From contig CALYRP010000035.1 in NCBI GenBank assembly GCA_945483255.1, positions 1-8,807 on the forward strand: a stretch of 8,807 nt of DNA. Direction: 5' to 3'. A program made the translations under genes and the position numbers. The notes under the pieces were generated by a model, which was not told the DNA's origin, searched no databases, and saw only the letters and a program-made list of their open reading frames with translations. Source of the stretch: an uncultured Pseudomonadota bacterium. Its GTDB lineage: Bacteria > Pseudomonadota > Alphaproteobacteria > Rs-D84. Every line of letters begins with the position of its first letter. The first letter of the stretch is position 1. Positions 5,944 to 8,807 of this stretch are shown piece by piece.

Positions 5944-6137
5944 CAGGGAGTTGATAAATCATTTACTCATTGATTCCGTAGTTTTTAGGCAAAAGCCCTG
6001 TTGTATAGCTACGACCCCCCGACCATAAGTCAGGGATGATAACGGCGCAAAAGGCACCGATAACATCAGATTACGATGCTTTCGCACCAGAGTAAAAGAG
6101 CTTATCACAGCCCTGAACCCAATTCCCATTGGATTCA
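5911..6137 (-). ncRNA. Candidate structured RNA, about 225 nt
   Basis: I recognise no known family, but promoter, fold and terminator agree. In 5' to 3' order the RNA has hairpin 1 (6137-6114), ten pairs TGAATCCAAT/ATTGGGTTCA with loop GGGA. A closing helix joins TCAGGG (6116-6111) with CCCTGA (5948-5943), continued after a 3x3 internal loop by TGATAA (6107-6102) with TTATCA (5957-5952). A second long-range helix joins TTTACTC (6096-6090) with GAGTAAA (5968-5962). Inside are a GAAA tetraloop hairpin (6088-6075), a long hairpin with core CGGTGC/GCGCCG (6067-6035), hairpin CCTGAC/GTCGGG (about 6034-6018), and CGTAG/CTACG (6013-6009, 5981-5977) enclosing a GGGC-TTTT-GCCT hairpin. An open frame crosses it, but its first ATG lies in the -10 box. 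It lacks the marks of tmRNA, 6S, SRP or RNase P RNA. Confidence 0.7.
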
Positions 6138-6142
6138 ATTCC

Positions 6143-6171
6143 ATTATAAAATACCAATAATTGAAAGTAAA
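6143..6171 (-). promoter_or_regulatory. Sigma-70 promoter of the candidate ncRNA
   Basis: On the minus strand TTTACT (6166-6171) and a perfect TATAAT (6143-6148) are exactly 17 bases apart. The expected start, near 6137, coincides with the first base of the first RNA hairpin, which supports the RNA gene as a unit. Confidence 0.7.
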
Positions 6172-6406
6172 TATAATTATGCATCTTTTACCAAAATACC
6201 GGTGTAAAAACAAAGATTAATCTCTTTTAGATTTTGATAATTTTTTCACAATATATTTGACTGAAAGAGTTTGTTTAATCGTGTATCTGCAAACTTTGTT
6301 ATTTATTTTATTTTGATATTTTCTGGCTTTTGTGGGTCTTTTTATTGGTTTTTTATTATAATCAAACAATATCTCTGATGTGATTATACGATCAGAACCC
6401 AGAAAG
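6172..6406. other. AT-rich stretch without a convincing gene
   Basis: This segment lies between the ncRNA promoter and the fourth tRNA-end copy. On the minus strand a 67-codon frame (6217-6420) can be read from TTG; its product would be strongly basic (many K and R) and matches nothing I know. It has no Shine-Dalgarno and could be a gene remnant or chance. A minus-strand TATAAT at 6383-6388 with TTGGAC 17 bases upstream (6406-6411) could be a promoter for it. The plus strand shows a loose inverted repeat AGAGTTTG/CAAACTTT. Confidence 0.4.
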
Positions 6407-6423
6407 TCCAATACCACCAACCA
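6407..6423 (+). repeat. Fourth tRNA-Val 3'-end copy (15 of 17 bases)
   Basis: TCCAATACCACCAACCA differs from the tRNA-Val end at two positions and has the same orientation. It reads as a valid tRNA 3' end: CCAAT, acceptor strand ACCACCA, A, CCA. No D arm, anticodon arm or 5' acceptor strand precedes it. As at the tRNA gene, a terminator follows (6444). I interpret it as the far attachment-site remnant of the segment 4261-6406. Confidence 0.6.
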
Positions 6424-6443
6424 AAGTTTTTTATTACTATCAA

Positions 6444-6464
6444 CCGCCGATGGCGGATTTTTTT
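6444..6464 (+). terminator. Intrinsic terminator downstream of the tRNA-end relic
   Basis: CCGCC, loop GAT and GGCGG (6444-6456) are followed by A and seven T. On the plus strand no complete gene precedes it; the only candidate is the tRNA-end relic 20 bases upstream. It insulates metG from upstream transcription. Confidence 0.82.
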
Positions 6465-6473
6465 ATTAAAAAT

Positions 6474-6524
6474 TTGATTTATGATTTTTATATACTAGAA
6501 TATACAGGCATAAAACACAAAGGG
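6474..6524 (+). promoter_or_regulatory. Promoter and ribosome binding site of metG
   Basis: TTGATT (6474-6479) and TAGAAT (6496-6501) are 16 bases apart, the same -35 box and spacing as the mreB promoter. The Shine-Dalgarno AAAGGG (6519-6524) is eight bases before the ATG at 6533. Confidence 0.65.
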
Positions 6525-6532
6525 CACAAAAA

Positions 6533-8506
6533 ATGGCAAAAAAATATCTTATTACATCGGCATTACCATATGTAAATAACAATTTGCATATCGGACATTT
6601 AATTGGTTGTTTGTTGCCAAGTGATGTTTATGCACGTTTTTGCCGTGCTATGTCGCGTGATGTTTTATTTGTGTGTGGCAGCGACGAACACGGAACAACA
6701 TCTGAAATTGGTGCCCGCAAAGAAAATATGCCTATTGAAGAATATGTTGATAAATATCGTGCATTACACGCACAATCTGTTCGTGATTTTAATTTATCTT
6801 TTGATGTATTTGGTCGCACACATACGCAATTACACGAAAAACTGATTCACGATTTGTTTAATCGTCTGGATGAACAAGGTATGATTGAAGAAAAATCATC
6901 AATGCAACCATATTCTGTTCATGAAAAAAGATTTTTAGCTGACCGTTATGTTATCGGCACATGCCCAAAATGTGGATACGACCACGCATATGGAAATGAA
7001 TGTGAAAAATGCGGTGCATCATTAGACCCTGCTGAATTAATTAATCCACACAGCGCAGAAGACCCAAAATCACCAGTTGAAATGAGAGAAACCAAACATC
7101 TTTATTTCAAATTAAGCGCAATGCAAGATAAACTTAAACAATGGGTTGATTCAAGACAAGGCTGGCCAAAAACAGCAACAGCAATTGCAAACAAATGGTT
7201 AAGCGAAGGTTTGCACGACACGCCCATCACCCGTGATTTAAAATGGGGCATCCCAGTTAACAAACCAGGATTTGAAGGCAAAGTTTTTTATGTATGGTTT
7301 GATGCACCATGGGGTTATGTTTCGATTTCCCAGGCTGCAAATAAAGATTGGGAATCGTGGTGGAAAAACCCAGATTGTCATTACACACAATTTATGGGCA
7401 AAGACAATGTTTCGTTTCATGCTGTATTTTTTCCATCTCAAGAATTAGCCATGAATGACAACTGGAAAACAGTTGATGTATTAAAAGCTGTTAATTTTAT
7501 GAATTTCAATGGTGCAAAAATATCTAAATCAACTGGTAATGGAATATTTTTGATAGACGCAATCAAAGATGCCCCAAGTGATTGTTGGCGTTATACACTT
7601 TTGGCATCTGCCCCAGAAACAGATGATACCGATTTTACAATTACCCGTTTTGCAGATATTGTTAACAAAGATTTAAATGGGATGTTGGGAAATTTTGTAT
7701 CACGCGTATGTAAATTATCTGCAAAAAATTTTGGTAATATTGTTCCTAAATCTGGTGCATCAGACAAAGAATTAACATCAAAAATTAATGAAAAATTAAA
7801 AGAATTAACCGATGCATTGGATAAATGCGAATTACGTGATTCAGTGTTTGCTTTGCGTTCACTTTGGGCAATTGGAAATGAATATATGACCGAAAAAGAA
7901 CCATGGACATTGGTTAAAAATGGCGACATGGACGCGGCACAAAATGTATTAAACGCATGTTTTCAATTAATTGATTTTTATGCGCGCGTATCTGCACCAT
8001 TTATTCCAGATACGGCTGAAAAAATGCAAAATATATTTGCAGACAAACATGATTTATCATGGCCAAATGAATTTGAAAGACGCATTATGGATGGCACCGA
8101 ATTCACAATTCCAGAAAATCTGTTTGAAAGAATTGATGATACACGCGTTGCCGAATTAACCGAAAAATACACTAAAAAGAAAGAAGAACCACATTTAACA
8201 ATTGTTAAAATAACAGACATAAAAAATCATCCATCACGCGAAGATTTGCATGTATTAACAATAAATGATGGAACCAAAGATTATTCTGTTGTATGCGGCG
8301 CACAAAATGTTCGTGAAAATATGTTGGCTGTATTTGCGCCAATTGGTGCAATTTTGCCAAAAACAAACAAACCTATTAAACCTCGTAATGTCGCGGGGGT
8401 TGAAAGTGCGGGCATGCTTTGCAGTGCATCTGAATTGAATATTTCTGATGATGATTCTGGTTTATATGAAATAAAAGACGAATCAAAAATTGGGAATGAA
8501 TTTTAA
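6533..8506 (+). CDS. metG: Methionyl-tRNA synthetase with PheT-like C-terminal tRNA-binding domain
   Basis: The gene encodes 657 residues. MetRS charges tRNA-Met with methionine for initiation and elongation in the cytoplasm. The Rossmann core has ATP signature HIGH at 19-22 and KISKS (for KMSKS) at 329-333. The zinc-binding insert has CPKC at 144-147 and CEKC at 157-160, a single knuckle. WFDAPWGY (255-262) is a conserved family block. The helical anticodon-binding domain spans about 375-545 (NKDLNGMLGNFVSR, KEPWTLVK). The tail, about 555-650, is an OB-fold tRNA-binding domain, but its wording (HPSREDLHVL, VVCGAQNVRE, AGVESAGMLCSASELNI) is that of the PheRS beta N-terminal or YtpR type, not the FAKVDLRVG type normal for MetRS. 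The next gene starts on the last base of its stop codon (TAATG). Confidence 0.97.
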   Translation: MAKKYLITSALPYVNNNLHIGHLIGCLLPSDVYARFCRAMSRDVLFVCGSDEHGTTSEIGARKENMPIEEYVDKYRALHAQSVRDFNLSFDVFGRTHTQLHEKLIHDLFNRLDEQGMIEEKSSMQPYSVHEKRFLADRYVIGTCPKCGYDHAYGNECEKCGASLDPAELINPHSAEDPKSPVEMRETKHLYFKLSAMQDKLKQWVDSRQGWPKTATAIANKWLSEGLHDTPITRDLKWGIPVNKPGFEGKVFYVWFDAPWGYVSISQAANKDWESWWKNPDCHYTQFMGKDNVSFHAVFFPSQELAMNDNWKTVDVLKAVNFMNFNGAKISKSTGNGIFLIDAIKDAPSDCWRYTLLASAPETDDTDFTITRFADIVNKDLNGMLGNFVSRVCKLSAKNFGNIVPKSGASDKELTSKINEKLKELTDALDKCELRDSVFALRSLWAIGNEYMTEKEPWTLVKNGDMDAAQNVLNACFQLIDFYARVSAPFIPDTAEKMQNIFADKHDLSWPNEFERRIMDGTEFTIPENLFERIDDTRVAELTEKYTKKKEEPHLTIVKITDIKNHPSREDLHVLTINDGTKDYSVVCGAQNVRENMLAVFAPIGAILPKTNKPIKPRNVAGVESAGMLCSASELNISDDDSGLYEIKDESKIGNEF

Positions 8507-8807
8507 TGGAAACCGAACAATATAAATCTTATTTGTTAAAACCTTCTGTTCACAACGTGAATGTATTTCATTTATATTCCGGTTTTTGTTTTTTTCATAT
8601 TTCGTGTACAACATGTAAATTGGAACACAAATGCTATGACACAAAACACAAACGCGAAATCTGCGTTGTCGCACAAAAGATTGGAAAATTATTATTACCT
8701 ATCACAATTGCAAAAAATGACGGATTTATGTCGCAAGATTTCTGTGTGGTTCCAAAGAAAAAAACAAATCAGGAAGAATTAAAAGAAACATTGAAATTTT
8801 TGCGAAT
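8506..8807 (+). CDS. Unrecognised Cys-containing protein, partial at window end
   Basis: The ATG at 8506-8508 shares its A with the metG stop (TAATG), which implies translational coupling. The frame stays open for 100 codons to the window edge. The visible part has a beta-like start (VNVFHLYSGFCFFHIS), then a Cys cluster at 34, 37, 43 and 53 (CTTC, HKC, EIC) that could bind metal, with further cysteines at 28 and 80, and a lysine-rich stretch (PKKKTNQEELKETL) at the end. No signal peptide is visible. I do not recognise the family. Placement in the metG operon hints at a cytoplasmic role, without more detail. Confidence 0.7.
   Translation, partial: METEQYKSYLLKPSVHNVNVFHLYSGFCFFHISCTTCKLEHKCYDTKHKREICVVAQKIGKLLLPITIAKNDGFMSQDFCVVPKKKTNQEELKETLKFLR

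Noticed and set aside
5911..6137. Assignment of the RNA to tmRNA, 6S, SRP or RNase P RNA
   Set aside because: It lacks the tmRNA T arm, CCA and tag frame, the SRP GGAAGCAGCC-like loop, RNase P core boxes, and the single long rod of 6S RNA.
5959..6213. Minus-strand open frame of 84 codons over the candidate ncRNA
   Set aside because: Its plausible ATG lies inside the -10 box of the promoter, it has no ribosome site, and it overlaps the paired elements of the RNA. A later ATG in the first hairpin is possible but has no support.
8561..8782. Plus-strand frame of 73 codons near the window end, and a minus-strand frame at 8483-8674
   Set aside because: They overlap the longer open frame that begins on the metG stop codon and continues past the window; neither has a ribosome site.

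Overview
The window is AT-rich DNA from a bacterium, most likely a host-associated or gut alphaproteobacterium with a small genome (for example the uncultured RF32-type lineages). This rests on the AMKT form of the AccB biotin motif, usual in Alphaproteobacteria, on short spacers with hairpin terminators, and on a pair of exported Cys-rich / InlB-like proteins of a style I associate with those lineages. The taxonomic call is inference; no rRNA or marker tree is available here.

Layout. 1-2490 (minus strand) is a housekeeping block read right to left: rnpA, yidD (4-base overlap), then accB and accC with their own promoter and a terminator at 42-69. mreB (plus strand) is divergent from rnpA, stands alone without mreCD, and ends in a good terminator. 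From 3689 a promoter drives a degenerate tRNA-Val copy and then an intact tRNA-Val(GAC) with encoded CCA.

The unusual part is 3881-6423. The last 17 bases of tRNA-Val (positions 3881-3897) recur exactly at 4071 and 4261, delimiting two identical 190-bp tandem units, and recur again with two mismatches at 6407-6423, next to another terminator and just before metG. These repeats look like attachment-site relics. Between the third and fourth lie two exported-protein genes (minus strand) and, upstream of them, a strong candidate for a free-standing structured RNA of about 225 nt (6137 to about 5911). The RNA has a promoter with 17-bp spacing, long-range closing helices, several hairpins including a GNRA tetraloop, and a perfect 8-bp terminator. 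No integrase is visible in the window.

From 6474 metG is transcribed on the plus strand. Its C-terminal tRNA-binding domain reads like the one at the N-terminus of PheRS beta rather than the usual MetRS tail. An unrecognised Cys-containing gene begins on the last base of the metG stop codon and runs off the window.

Together the core genes serve fatty-acid initiation (AccB/AccC), tRNA maturation (RnpA), membrane-protein insertion (YidD), cell shape (MreB) and translation (tRNA-Val, MetRS). The middle segment looks like a small acquired cassette at a tRNA locus.
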